Of a DNA stretch of 64,000 bases, positions 8,888 through 17,509 are shown one piece after another; position 1 is the first letter of the stretch; every line of letters starts with the position of its first letter. The notes beneath the pieces were generated by a model. That model was not told the origin of the DNA, did not search any database, and worked only from the letters and a program-made list of their open reading frames with translations. A program made the translations under genes and the position numbers. The stretch comes from Oscillospiraceae bacterium. Its GTDB lineage: Bacteria; Bacillota; Clostridia; Oscillospirales; Acutalibacteraceae. Location of the stretch: the NCBI GenBank assembly GCA_029098185.1, contig JAQXNV010000043.1:1-64000 (forward strand), read 5' to 3'.

Positions 8888-10225
8888 TTATTTTACCACT
8901 TTTGCCGTCAAAAAGCCATAGCGATGTAAAAACGATGTGATTTCTTCTGTGATGCGCTCACCGGGCATGACTACCGGCACGCCGGGCGGACAGGGACAGG
9001 CGGCGTCGCTGGCGATGCGGCCCACGGCCTGGGATAGGGGGACGACCTCCCATGGGGCGAACATGGCCTGCCGGGGAGAGAGGACGGCTTTTGGCAGAGA
9101 CGGCAGGGGCGGGTGTGTTTTTCGAGGAGCAGGAGACGTCTGCGCGGCTCGCTCCATGGCTAGAGACAACCGATCAAGCTCCTCCGGCGTATTCCATGGT
9201 GTCGCGATGAACACGATGTTGTCGCTGTCCCAGTGCTCCGGCTCCACACCATTTTGGCGGAACTGCTGGGCCAGAGCCACACCGTCCAGGGAAAGCTGTC
9301 CTGTGCCCAGGGACAGACGGGTCGGATCGCAGTCGCCCTGAGGCAGGGTGTAGCCCAGAGCGCGGGCCTTCTCCTTTAGCGCCGCCACCTGCTGCTCCAG
9401 GACGGGGTACGCTTCCTTACCGTGGCGGGAGAGCCAGTCGGCGCACAGGTCGAGAGAAGCCATGATGGGGTAGGATGGACTGGTAGAGCCAAAAAGCGCC
9501 ATGGCGTCCTTGGCACTGTCATCAAACCGATCATCGGATAAGTGGAGCCATGCTCCGCCGGTGAGGACCGGCAGTGTTTTGTGGGGAGAATCAGCCGTCA
9601 TCGCAGCGCCGGCGGTGAGGGGATGGGGCTGGGAGGTGTAGAACAGGTGAGCGCCGTGGGCGTTGTCCACCAGCAGGGGAACGGAAAATTGCCGGCAGAC
9701 TGCGGCGATCTCCTGGATGGGCGACAGTACGCCAAAGTAGTCCGGCGAAGTGAGATAGACTGCCCCGGCATCCGGATGGGCTTGCAGCGCCTGGGCGACG
9801 GTTTGGGCTGTCACTCTGCCGGGCACGCCGGGGCCGGCGTTAGGCGTCGGCATCAGCCACACCGGTTCCAGATCCAGCAGGGCCATGGTGTTGACGGCGC
9901 TGCGGTGGAGCACACGGGATGCGATGATCTTCCGCTTTTCGTGCATGGAGACGAGCCGCAGCATGGCCTGGATGCACAGCGTACAGCCGCCGGCGGAAAA
10001 CAGCGTGCGATGGGTGCCCAACACCTTGGCGGCGTGGCGCTCTGCCGCTAAGATCGGGCCGCTGGCCTCAAATAAGCTGTCGGTGTCCGGCAGCTCAGTA
10101 AAATCGAGAGACAATAGATCTTTTGGCAGGGCGCTGGGATTACCTTTATGGCCCGGCGTGTGAAAGGCGGCCTGCCGTTTGGCCTGGTGACGGCGCAGGG
10201 CATTGACGAGGGGTGTTTGCTCCAT
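8888..10225 (-). CDS. Orn/Lys/Arg decarboxylase-family PLP enzyme (YaaO-like)
   Basis: A 445-residue fold-type I PLP enzyme of the basic amino acid decarboxylase family. It shows FHTPGHKGNP near the N-terminus, DNAHGAHL (the PLP-ring aspartate) and SPHKTLPVLTGGAWLH with the Schiff-base lysine. It lacks the N-terminal wing domain of the large inducible decarboxylases, as in Bacillus YaaO. Substrate cannot be told from sequence; arginine, lysine or ornithine are all possible. AGGAGG precedes the ATG. First gene of the unit with holB and ricT (32 bases to holB), with a promoter at 10255-10284. Confidence 0.9.
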   Translation of the reverse strand: MEQTPLVNALRRHQAKRQAAFHTPGHKGNPSALPKDLLSLDFTELPDTDSLFEASGPILAAERHAAKVLGTHRTLFSAGGCTLCIQAMLRLVSMHEKRKIIASRVLHRSAVNTMALLDLEPVWLMPTPNAGPGVPGRVTAQTVAQALQAHPDAGAVYLTSPDYFGVLSPIQEIAAVCRQFSVPLLVDNAHGAHLFYTSQPHPLTAGAAMTADSPHKTLPVLTGGAWLHLSDDRFDDSAKDAMALFGSTSPSYPIMASLDLCADWLSRHGKEAYPVLEQQVAALKEKARALGYTLPQGDCDPTRLSLGTGQLSLDGVALAQQFRQNGVEPEHWDSDNIVFIATPWNTPEELDRLSLAMERAAQTSPAPRKTHPPLPSLPKAVLSPRQAMFAPWEVVPLSQAVGRIASDAACPCPPGVPVVMPGERITEEITSFLHRYGFLTAKVVK

Positions 10226-10254
10226 GGTGTGGTTCCTCCTTTGTGATTGCCGTT

Positions 10255-10284
10255 ATTGTACCACAGAGCGATCCATGCGCGCAA
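10255..10284 (-). promoter_or_regulatory. Promoter for the decarboxylase-holB-ricT unit
   Basis: Minus strand -35 TTGCGC (10279-10284), 18-bp spacer, -10 TACAAT (10255-10260). Confidence 0.6.
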
Positions 10285-10327
10285 TGACCGGCGCAAAAGA
10301 ACCGGTGAAATTCCGCGAAATTTTTTC

Positions 10328-10356
10328 TTGTGGCGCCGTAGGATCTATGCTATACT
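10328..10356 (+). promoter_or_regulatory. Promoter for the TM2-domain gene
   Basis: -35 TTGTGG (10328-10333), 17-bp spacer, -10 TATACT (10351-10356). Confidence 0.55.
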
Positions 10357-10409
10357 GAGACCACATCATCGGCCGGCACATGGGCCGATGCAGGAAAGGA
10401 GACTTTATC

Positions 10410-10784
10410 ATGGAACAAGGCAATGGACAAAACCAACAAAACCAACAATCTCAGCAATACAACCAACCGCCCTACGGCCAGTATCCGCCCTATGGCCAAT
10501 ATCCGCCCTATGGCCAATATCCACCCTACGGCCAATATCCGCCGTATCAAAACGGCTGGGGACAGAACATCTCTCAAAAATCCCGGCTGGTGGCGCTGCT
10601 GCTGTGCGTTTTTCTGGGCGGACTGGGCATCCACCGCTTTTATGTGGGCAAGATCGGCACTGGCATTTTGTGGCTGCTCACTGCCGGCGTCTTTGGCATC
10701 GGCGCCCTGGTGGACCTGATCCTCATCGCCTGCGGCTCCTTTAAGGATAAATACGGCGCTGTCGTCGAGCGGTGGGACGTCTGA
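10410..10784 (+). CDS. TM2-domain membrane protein with Tyr-Pro-Gly-Gln repeats
   Basis: A 124-residue protein. The N-terminal 50 residues are a Gln/Asn-rich then PPYGQY-repeat tail. This is followed by a TM2 domain: two membrane helices around a short loop, with the family signature [21 protein letters not shown] and a final DLILIA helix. TM2 proteins are widespread but of unknown biochemical role. ATG 10410 has AGGAAAGGAG upstream; an in-frame start 30 bases earlier is not supported. It is monocistronic, with a terminator at 10810-10841. Confidence 0.9.
   Translation: MEQGNGQNQQNQQSQQYNQPPYGQYPPYGQYPPYGQYPPYGQYPPYQNGWGQNISQKSRLVALLLCVFLGGLGIHRFYVGKIGTGILWLLTAGVFGIGALVDLILIACGSFKDKYGAVVERWDV
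10464..10548 (+). repeat. 18-bp tandem repeat encoding PPYGQY
   Basis: Four consecutive near-identical 18-base units (consensus CCSTAYGGCCARTATCCG, allowing for phase) plus a partial fifth, all inside the TM2-protein tail. Copy number may vary by slippage. Confidence 0.8.
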
Positions 10785-10809
10785 CAGCGCAATAAGGAAA
10801 TATGAATGG

Positions 10810-10841
10810 GGCGGGATGGCTGCAGGCTGTCCCGCCTTTTT
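10810..10841 (+). terminator. Terminator after the TM2 gene
   Basis: GGCGGGA/TCCCGCC stem with a 13-base loop and T5. Confidence 0.8.
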
Positions 10842-10957
10842 GGATTTCCGACAGAAAAAAGCGGAAAAACGGAAATTTCCTCTTTCTATATAACGGGAAG
10901 TGTGCTAAAATTTATTTGAATCCCGTCTATTCCTGCCCTGCAGGAGGAACGATCAAA

Positions 10958-11020
10958 TTGCAACAGCGCTCCGCCAAAGCTGCGGCGGAGAGAAGGAGGA
11001 AGTATGGCTTCTGTCATTAG
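10958..11020 (+). CDS. Possible upstream ORF overlapping purL
   Basis: A TTG codon at 10958 sits ten bases after a strong AGGAGG (10942-10947) and opens a 20-codon frame, rich in Ala and Arg, that ends at 11020 inside purL. The purL frame starts at 11004 with its own GGAGG. It could be a leader peptide coupling translation to purL, or the binding site could be fortuitous. The GC-rich hairpin CTCCGCC/GGCGGAG lies within it. Confidence 0.25.
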   Translation: MQQRSAKAAAERRRKYGFCH

Positions 11021-14000
11021 AGTATTTGTTGAGAAAAAACCTGGCTTCGACGTGGAAGCACAGCACATAAAGGCAGACATCGAAAAGAATTTGGGCATCC
11101 ATTCCATCGAGGAACTGCGTCTGCTCCATCGCTACGATGTAGAGGGCCTTTCGGAGGAGGAATTCCAGTCTGCCTGCAAGACGGTTTTCTCCGAGCCCAA
11201 TGTGGATAACGTCTGGCCCGAGGAGTACACTTTCCCGCCGGAGTACACCGTGTTCGCCACAGAGTACCTGCCCGGTCAGTACGACCAGCGGGCGGATTCG
11301 GCTGCCCAGTGCGTCCAGCTTTTGACCCACGGCGAGCGGCCCCAGGTGGCAAGCGCCAGAGTCTTTGCGCTCAAGGGCAAGCTGTCCGATGAGGAAGTAA
11401 AGGAGATCCAGAATTTCCTCATCAACCCGGTGGAAGCCCGTCTGGCATCCATGGAAAAGCCCCAGAGCCTGGCCATGGAGATCGAGGTGCCGGAGGATGT
11501 GGAGCGCATCAAGGGCTTTATCACCTGGGACGATGAAACCATGGAGAAATATTACAAGGGCATGGGCTTTGCCATGACGCTGGCAGACCTGTTCTTCTGC
11601 CGGGATTACTTCCGGGATACAGAGCATCGTGATCCATCGGTCACAGAGCTGCGGGTCATCGACACCTACTGGTCCGACCACTGCCGCCACACCACCTTCT
11701 TCACCCGTCTGGAGAAGATCGAGATCGAAAAGGGCAAGATCAGCGGCGTCATCGAGGATGCGCTGAAGGCTTATTACGATGCCAGAGACGAAGTTTACGG
11801 CGAGACCGACCGTCCCGTTTCCCTGATGGATATGGCGGTCATGGGCATGAAGGTCCTGCGCAAGCGGGGTCAGCTCCAGGATCTGGACGTCAGCGAGGAG
11901 ATCAACGCCTGCTCCATCCAGGTGCCGGTAGAGATCGACGGCAAGACCGAGCAATGGCTGGTCCAGTTTAAGAACGAGACCCACAACCACCCCACAGAGA
12001 TCGAACCTTTCGGCGGCGCGGCCACCTGTCTCGGCGGCGCCATCCGGGATCCGCTTTCCGGCAGAGCGTATGTGTATCAGGCCATGCGCGTCACCGGTTC
12101 CGGCGACCCGAGAACGCCTTTTGAAGATACCCTCATCGGGAAGCTCCCCAGCCGTACCATCACCACCGGTGCAGCAGCTGGCTACAGCTCCTACGGCAAC
12201 CAGATCGGTCTGGCCACCGGCCAGGTGACGGAGCTGTACGACCCAGGCTATGTGGCAAAGCGCATGGAGATCGGTGCGGTCATCGGCGCTTCCCCCAAGG
12301 AAAACGTCATGCGCGGCACGCCGGAGGACGGCGACATCATCGTGCTGCTGGGCGGCGCTACGGGCCGTGACGGCTGCGGCGGCGCTACCGGTTCTTCCAA
12401 AGCGCACACAGAAGAATCCATCGAGGTCTGCGGCGCCGAGGTGCAAAAGGGTAATCCGCCTACCGAGCGGAAGATCCAGCGGCTGTTCCGCAACGGCAAA
12501 GTGTCCAAGCTCATCAAGCGCTGCAACGACTTTGGCGCCGGCGGCGTCTGCGTTGCCATCGGCGAGCTGGCTGACGGATTGAAGATCGAGCTGGACAACG
12601 TGCCGAAGAAGTACGAGGGTCTGGACGGCACCGAGCTGGCCATTTCCGAGTCCCAGGAGCGCATGGCCGTCGTTTTGGATCCGAAGGATGTAGACACCTT
12701 TATCGCCGAAGCGAAGAAGGAGAACCTCAATGCACAGGTGGTGGCCACCGTCACTGCCGACCCACGGCTGAAGATGACCTGGCGGGGCGATGAGATCGTT
12801 GATCTGAGCCGGGAATTCCTCAATACCAACGGCGTGACCCAGACGGCCAGCGCTTATATCACAGCGCCGAATCCGGAAGAAAATTACCGCAATATCATTC
12901 CGGAATGCTTGCAGGGCAAGTCCATCCGTCAAGCGTTTGGCGATAACTTAAAGCGTCTGGAGGTCGCTTCTCAGAAGGGACTGGTGGAGCGGTTCGACGC
13001 ATCCATCGGCGCAGGCACCGTGCTGATGCCTTTTGCCGGTAAATATCAGCTGACGCCGGAAGAAGCCATGGTGGCAAAGATCCCGCTGGAGCATGGCCAC
13101 ACCGATGACGCTACCGTCATGGGCTACGGCTACATCCCGGGTATCGCCCGGTTCAGCCCCTTCCACAGCGCCGCCTATGCTGTGGTAGAGAGCGTTTCCA
13201 AGCTGGCAGCCGTCGGCGCAGACCCCTTAAAGGCCCGCCTGACCTTCCAGGAATATTTTGAGCGCCTCCGGGATGAAGCAAAGCGCTGGGGCAAGCCAAC
13301 TGCTGCTCTGCTGGGCGCTTTGACGGCACAGCTCGGTCTGGGCTTGCCGGCCATCGGCGGAAAAGACAGTATGTCCGGCTCCTTTGAGAGTCTCGATGTG
13401 CCGCCGACGCTGGTCAGCTTTGCAGTGGGCATGACAAAGGCCAGCAAGACCATCTCCGCCGCCTTTACAAAGGCCGGCTCCAAGGTGGTCTACCTGCCTC
13501 TGCCAGAGGATGCAGACACACTGCTGCCAAACTGGGAGAAGCTGAAAGCGTACTATGCTTCTGTTCACCAGATGATGGAGAACGGCAGTATCCTGTCCGC
13601 TTCCGTCGTAAAGGAAGGCGGCGTAGCTGCAGCCATTGCCAAGATGTGCTTTGGTAACGGCGTAGGCTTTGTCTTTGAGGAAGCGTTCAACAATCTGGAA
13701 ACACTGTTTGCGCCAAAGAGCGGCGCCCTGGTGGTAGAATTGAGCTATGACGCGGTGATGGGCGCTGATCTGGAGCCGGTAACTGTGGGCTTTACGGCGG
13801 AGAAGCCGGAGATCACCATCGACGGCGCAGTCCTGCCGCTGGAGACGCTGTGCGCTGGCTGGATGGATACCCTGGAGCCGATCTTCCCGTCAAAAGCTGA
13901 GGAGACGCCGATCACAGAGGACATCCCGCTGTACACCGAGCGTAGCGCCAAAGCCCCGGCCATCAAGGCCGCCAAGCCACGGGTCTTTATCCCCGTGTTC

Positions 14001-14771
14001 CCCGGCACCAACTGCGAAGTGGATACTGCCCGTGCGTTTGCTGAGGCAGGCGCTGAGCCAGAGATCCTCATCGTGAAGAACCTGTCTCCTGCCGACATCG
14101 AGGAGACCATCGAGCACATGGCACAGGGCATTGCCCGATCACAGATCGTCATGCTGCCCGGCGGCTTCTCCGGCGGCGATGAGCCGGACGGCTCCGGCAA
14201 GTTCATCGCCACCACCTTCCGCAATCCGAAGATCGCCGAAGAAGTCACCAAGTTGCTGGAGCAGCGGGATGGCTTGATGCTGGGTATCTGCAACGGCTTC
14301 CAGGCGCTCATCAAGCTGGGCCTGGTGCCATACGGCAAGATCACCGAGCTGGATGAGACTTCTCCAACGCTGACCTTCAATAAGATCGGTCGCCACATTT
14401 CCCGGATGGTCTACACCAGAGTGACTTCTGTGAAATCTCCGTGGCTCTCCGGCGTAGAGGCCGGCGACGTCCACTGCGTGCCGGTATCTCACGGTGAGGG
14501 CCGCTTTGTTGCCAATGATGAGGTCCTTGCAAAGCTCATCGCCAACGGCCAGGTGGCTACGCAGTACACCACCCCATGCGGAAAGGTCAGCAGCAAGATC
14601 GAGTGGAACCCCAACGGCTCTGTCTGCGCCATCGAGGGCATCACCAGCCCGGACGGCCGCGTCTTTGGTAAGATGGCCCACTCCGAGCGCAAGGGCGACG
14701 ATCTGTACAAGAACGTTCCCGGCGAAAAAGACCAGAAGCTCTTTGCGTCCGGCGTCCGTTACTTTAAATAA
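11004..14771 (+). CDS. purL: Phosphoribosylformylglycinamidine synthase, single chain
   Basis: A 1255-residue enzyme that converts FGAR, glutamine and ATP to FGAM in de novo purine synthesis. The N-terminal region and two AIRS-like synthetase halves are recognised by DTYWSDHCRHTTF, ETHNHPTEIEPFGGAATCLGGAIRD (given in two parts here: the ETHNHPTEIEPF and GGAATCLGG blocks) and GGKDSMSGSFE. The C-terminal glutaminase domain has PGTNCE, the nucleophile Cys1096 in GICNGFQ and a His-Gly-Glu near the end (VSHGEGRF). Most Firmicutes have separate PurS, PurQ and PurL; this fused form is the clostridial type. No other purine gene adjoins it. Strong GGAGG before ATG 11004; terminator at 14825-14875. Confidence 0.96.
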   Translation: MASVIRVFVEKKPGFDVEAQHIKADIEKNLGIHSIEELRLLHRYDVEGLSEEEFQSACKTVFSEPNVDNVWPEEYTFPPEYTVFATEYLPGQYDQRADSAAQCVQLLTHGERPQVASARVFALKGKLSDEEVKEIQNFLINPVEARLASMEKPQSLAMEIEVPEDVERIKGFITWDDETMEKYYKGMGFAMTLADLFFCRDYFRDTEHRDPSVTELRVIDTYWSDHCRHTTFFTRLEKIEIEKGKISGVIEDALKAYYDARDEVYGETDRPVSLMDMAVMGMKVLRKRGQLQDLDVSEEINACSIQVPVEIDGKTEQWLVQFKNETHNHPTEIEPFGGAATCLGGAIRDPLSGRAYVYQAMRVTGSGDPRTPFEDTLIGKLPSRTITTGAAAGYSSYGNQIGLATGQVTELYDPGYVAKRMEIGAVIGASPKENVMRGTPEDGDIIVLLGGATGRDGCGGATGSSKAHTEESIEVCGAEVQKGNPPTERKIQRLFRNGKVSKLIKRCNDFGAGGVCVAIGELADGLKIELDNVPKKYEGLDGTELAISESQERMAVVLDPKDVDTFIAEAKKENLNAQVVATVTADPRLKMTWRGDEIVDLSREFLNTNGVTQTASAYITAPNPEENYRNIIPECLQGKSIRQAFGDNLKRLEVASQKGLVERFDASIGAGTVLMPFAGKYQLTPEEAMVAKIPLEHGHTDDATVMGYGYIPGIARFSPFHSAAYAVVESVSKLAAVGADPLKARLTFQEYFERLRDEAKRWGKPTAALLGALTAQLGLGLPAIGGKDSMSGSFESLDVPPTLVSFAVGMTKASKTISAAFTKAGSKVVYLPLPEDADTLLPNWEKLKAYYASVHQMMENGSILSASVVKEGGVAAAIAKMCFGNGVGFVFEEAFNNLETLFAPKSGALVVELSYDAVMGADLEPVTVGFTAEKPEITIDGAVLPLETLCAGWMDTLEPIFPSKAEETPITEDIPLYTERSAKAPAIKAAKPRVFIPVFPGTNCEVDTARAFAEAGAEPEILIVKNLSPADIEETIEHMAQGIARSQIVMLPGGFSGGDEPDGSGKFIATTFRNPKIAEEVTKLLEQRDGLMLGICNGFQALIKLGLVPYGKITELDETSPTLTFNKIGRHISRMVYTRVTSVKSPWLSGVEAGDVHCVPVSHGEGRFVANDEVLAKLIANGQVATQYTTPCGKVSSKIEWNPNGSVCAIEGITSPDGRVFGKMAHSERKGDDLYKNVPGEKDQKLFASGVRYFK

Positions 14772-14824
14772 CAATAAAAAATAAAGCGATAAGATAAGAA
14801 AAACTTAGCGCTATAAATAATAAA

Positions 14825-14875
14825 GGCCATGTCGGTTTCCGGACAAAATATCCGGGAAAAGACATGGCTTTTTTT
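14825..14875 (+). terminator. Terminator after purL
   Basis: Outer stem GCCATGTC/GACATGGC (14826-14833 with 14861-14868), inner stem TTTCCGGA/TCCGGGAAA, then T7. Confidence 0.85.
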
Positions 14876-14908
14876 GCTCAATTTTTGCTGTCTGCTCGAT
14901 CATCGGGA

Positions 14909-15052
14909 TCATCGTTCGCTGATCTCATACGGCTGACCGTAAAAAATCATATCGTCCAGATCTTCCCCGTAATCCAAAAAGCCGAACAGATACCAAAACA
15001 GTGTGTCCTCCAGATGGAGCAGTTCGGGGCAGCAGCGCCGGGATAGATTCAT
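14909..15052 (-). CDS. Small acidic protein of unknown function
   Basis: An unlisted 47-codon minus-strand frame between purL and alr. ATG 15052 follows GGAAAGGGGGC at seven bases. The product begins MNLSRRCCPELLHLEDTL, continues with an aromatic stretch (FWYLFGFLDYG) and an acidic part (EDLDD), and ends QPYEISER. Codon choice resembles the neighbouring genes (frequent CTG, GAT, GAA). I do not recognise a family. It accounts for most of the 440-base gap 14772-15212 together with the purL terminator and the alr promoter. It may be a chance frame. Confidence 0.4.
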   Translation of the reverse strand: MNLSRRCCPELLHLEDTLFWYLFGFLDYGEDLDDMIFYGQPYEISER

Positions 15053-15152
15053 TTGCAAAGCCCCCTTTCCAAAATTGTCGTTCTACTATTCTATGCGCAT
15101 CCCCATTAGAAAATTACAGTTTTTACAGTTTCATGAACAATTTTCGAAATGG

Positions 15153-15181
15153 TTGACGAATGGATGGTGGAGGAATATAAT
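15153..15181 (+). promoter_or_regulatory. Promoter for alr
   Basis: -35 TTGACG (15153-15158), 17-bp spacer, consensus -10 TATAAT (15176-15181). The -10 element contains an in-frame ATG preceded by GGAGG inside the spacer, but these lie upstream of the predicted transcription start (about 15188). Confidence 0.8.
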
Positions 15182-15212
15182 GAATCTTAGTGATAAAAAA
15201 TGGAGATGCAAT

Positions 15213-16406
15213 ATGGACGATTTTTTGAAACGAACCTGGGCGGAGATCAACCTCGACGCCCTGAAAAATAACTATTACGCTATCCGCAATGCGGTCCGGC
15301 CAGAAACGGAGATCTGCTGGGTGGTCAAGGCGGATGGCTATGGTCACGGCGCTGTGTTTGTGGCCAGAACGCTGGAAGCTCTGGGCGCCAGATGGTTTGC
15401 CGTTTCCAACATTGAGGAGGCCGAACAGCTCCGCAGCGGCGGCATCAAGGGGGCCATCCTCATTCTCGGCTATACGCCGCCCAACCTGGCCTCTAAGCTG
15501 AGCCGGCTCAACATTTCTCAGGCAGTGTTCTCCGCTGATTACGCCAAGGAACTGCAAAGCTGTGCCCAGCAGGATAACGTGACGGTGAAGATCCATCTGA
15601 AGGTGGATACCGGCATGAGCCGGATCGGCTTTCTGTACCAGGAGCCTGGGCGGGACAGCGTCAGCATCGACGAGATGGAGGACGTATGCCAGCAGCCCAA
15701 CCTGGAGCATGAGGGCATCTTCACCCACTTTGCCGTATCCGATGAAGGCAAGACCGGCAAAGGCTATACAGAGGAGCAGTTCCAGGCCTTTCTCGACAGT
15801 GTTTCCAAGCTGGAGCAGCGGGGCATTACCTTCCGCTACCGCCACTGCGCCAACAGCGGCGCCGTGTGCGACTACCCGGAAATGCACCTGGACATGGTGC
15901 GGCCCGGCATCATCATTTACGGTCTGAATCCTTCTGGCGTGATCCGAAATAAGCTGCCCCTGCAGCCGGTGATGGAGCTAAAGACGGTGATCTCCATGCT
16001 AAAGACCGTGGAGACCAACACCACTGTCAGCTATGGCCGCACCTTCACCGCCAGCCGGAAAACGAAGCTGGCCACGGTGCCCATCGGGTACGCCGACGGT
16101 TATCCGAGAAAGCTCCACGACTGCGCCGATATGCTGGTCTGCGGACAGCGGGCCCGAGTCGTAGGCAGGGTGTGTATGGACCAGTTGATGCTGGATGTGA
16201 CAGACATTGACGGCGTGGAAAATGGCATGACCGTGACGGTATTTGGCAAGGACGGTGGGGAGATGATCTCTGTCGACGAGCTGGCAAAGCTCAACGATAC
16301 CATCAACTATGAGATGATCTGCATCGTGGGCAAGCGGGTGCCCCGCATCTTTTTGGTAGATGGCAAGCCCATCGGCCATCTCAATTATATCTGCCCGGAA
16401 ACATGA
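15213..16406 (+). CDS. alr: Alanine racemase
   Basis: A 397-residue PLP enzyme interconverting L- and D-alanine for peptidoglycan synthesis. The PLP lysine is Lys39 in VVKADGYGHG and the second catalytic base is Tyr274 in VSYGRTF. Further motifs are VDTGMSRIGF, VRPGIIIYGLNP and GRVCMDQLMLDVT. I chose ATG 15213 (TGGAG upstream) over ATG 15180: the latter is part of the -10 element of the promoter, and starting at 15213 places the lysine at position 39 as in the well-studied Geobacillus enzyme. Ddl and MurI, which use related substrates, are at 49901-51842. Convergent with trpS across a shared terminator. Confidence 0.95.
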   Translation: MDDFLKRTWAEINLDALKNNYYAIRNAVRPETEICWVVKADGYGHGAVFVARTLEALGARWFAVSNIEEAEQLRSGGIKGAILILGYTPPNLASKLSRLNISQAVFSADYAKELQSCAQQDNVTVKIHLKVDTGMSRIGFLYQEPGRDSVSIDEMEDVCQQPNLEHEGIFTHFAVSDEGKTGKGYTEEQFQAFLDSVSKLEQRGITFRYRHCANSGAVCDYPEMHLDMVRPGIIIYGLNPSGVIRNKLPLQPVMELKTVISMLKTVETNTTVSYGRTFTASRKTKLATVPIGYADGYPRKLHDCADMLVCGQRARVVGRVCMDQLMLDVTDIDGVENGMTVTVFGKDGGEMISVDELAKLNDTINYEMICIVGKRVPRIFLVDGKPIGHLNYICPET

Positions 16407-16415
16407 GGGCAAAAG

Positions 16416-16448
16416 AAAAAACTCACCTCGTTTTGGGGTGAGTTTTTT
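16416..16448. terminator. Bidirectional terminator between alr and trpS
   Basis: CTCACCTC/GGGGTGAG stem with an A6 run on the left and T6 on the right. Confidence 0.85.
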
Positions 16449-16457
16449 GTTGTGCGG

Positions 16458-17489
16458 TTAAAATTCTTTTGGCAGGAAACCGATCTTTTTCATGACCTTC
16501 CGCAGTGTTTTGGTGGAGAGATACAGCGCTTTCTGCGCGCTTTCCGTGTAGCACTTTGTCAGGTAATCTTTATTTTTCATCAGGTCATCAAAACGCTCCT
16601 GAATGGGCCGCAGCGTTTCGATGACCGCTTCGCCCACGGCAGTTTTAAATTCGCCGTAGCCCTTGCCCTGGAACTCGTCGGCCACCTGCTCCGCCGTTTT
16701 GCCCGTGACGCAGCAATAGATGCCGATGAGATTATTGATGCCGTCCTTGCCTTCGGCCACATAGACGCCGCCCTCGCTGTCGGTGACGGCTCGCTTGAAT
16801 TTCTTCATGATGTCGTCGGGCTTGTCCAGCATGGCGATCCAGCCGTTTGGATTTTCATCAGATTTGGACATCTTCCGGGTCGGGTCCTGCAGCGACATGA
16901 TCCGGGCGCCGCTTTGGGCAATGTAGGGGTCCGGCACCGTAAAGGTGGGACTATAGGCGTTGTTGAACCGCTCGGCAATGTTCCGGGCCAGCTCCAGATG
17001 TTGTTTTTGGTCGGCGCCTACGGGCACCATATCCGCCTGATACAATAGGATGTCTGCTGCCATCAGGCTGGGATACGCAAACAGTCCCACATTGATGTTG
17101 TCGGCGTGTTTTTGGCTCTTGTCTTTAAACTGGGTCATCCGGGAAAGCTCTCCAAACTGGGTGTAACAGTTGAGGATCCAGGCCAGTTCCGCATGGGTGT
17201 GGACCTGGCTCTGGATGAAGAAGGGGCTTTTTTCCGGGTCGATGCCGCAGGCCAGCAGCAGGGCATAGGCCTCGATGGTGTTTTTCCGGAAGGTGGCCGG
17301 ATCCTGCCGCACGGTGATGGTGTGCAGATCTGCCAGAGCGAAAATACACTCGTAGTCGTCCTGGAGCTTGATCCAGTTTTGCAGTGCGCCTAAATAGTTA
17401 CCCAGGGTGATGGTGCCGCTGGGCTGGATGGCGCTGAAGATTCGTTTTTTCTGCGGTGCGCTGTTGGCGCTTTCGTTTGTCGGTGTCAT
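16458..17489 (-). CDS. trpS: Tryptophanyl-tRNA synthetase
   Basis: A 343-residue class Ic synthetase that charges tRNA-Trp. It has the HIGH-type motif in GTITLGNYLGAL, the KMSKS signature in RKMSKSDENPNG and the substrate-binding DLHTIT block. Length is normal. ATG 17489 follows AGGAGGAATCT; upstream in-frame starts lack a site. It lies 20 bases downstream of the aminotransferase gene and is probably co-transcribed with it. No T-box leader is visible in the 20-base gap. Confidence 0.96.
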   Translation of the reverse strand: MTPTNESANSAPQKKRIFSAIQPSGTITLGNYLGALQNWIKLQDDYECIFALADLHTITVRQDPATFRKNTIEAYALLLACGIDPEKSPFFIQSQVHTHAELAWILNCYTQFGELSRMTQFKDKSQKHADNINVGLFAYPSLMAADILLYQADMVPVGADQKQHLELARNIAERFNNAYSPTFTVPDPYIAQSGARIMSLQDPTRKMSKSDENPNGWIAMLDKPDDIMKKFKRAVTDSEGGVYVAEGKDGINNLIGIYCCVTGKTAEQVADEFQGKGYGEFKTAVGEAVIETLRPIQERFDDLMKNKDYLTKCYTESAQKALYLSTKTLRKVMKKIGFLPKEF

Positions 17490-17509
17490 AGATTCCTCCT
17501 GTGGCATGG

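Noticed and set aside
10464..10548. CRISPR-like repeat
   Set aside because: It is an uninterrupted in-frame coding tandem repeat without spacers.
10953..12932. 659-codon minus-strand frame opposite purL
   Set aside because: No recognisable motif, no binding site, fully overlaps purL; shadow frame.
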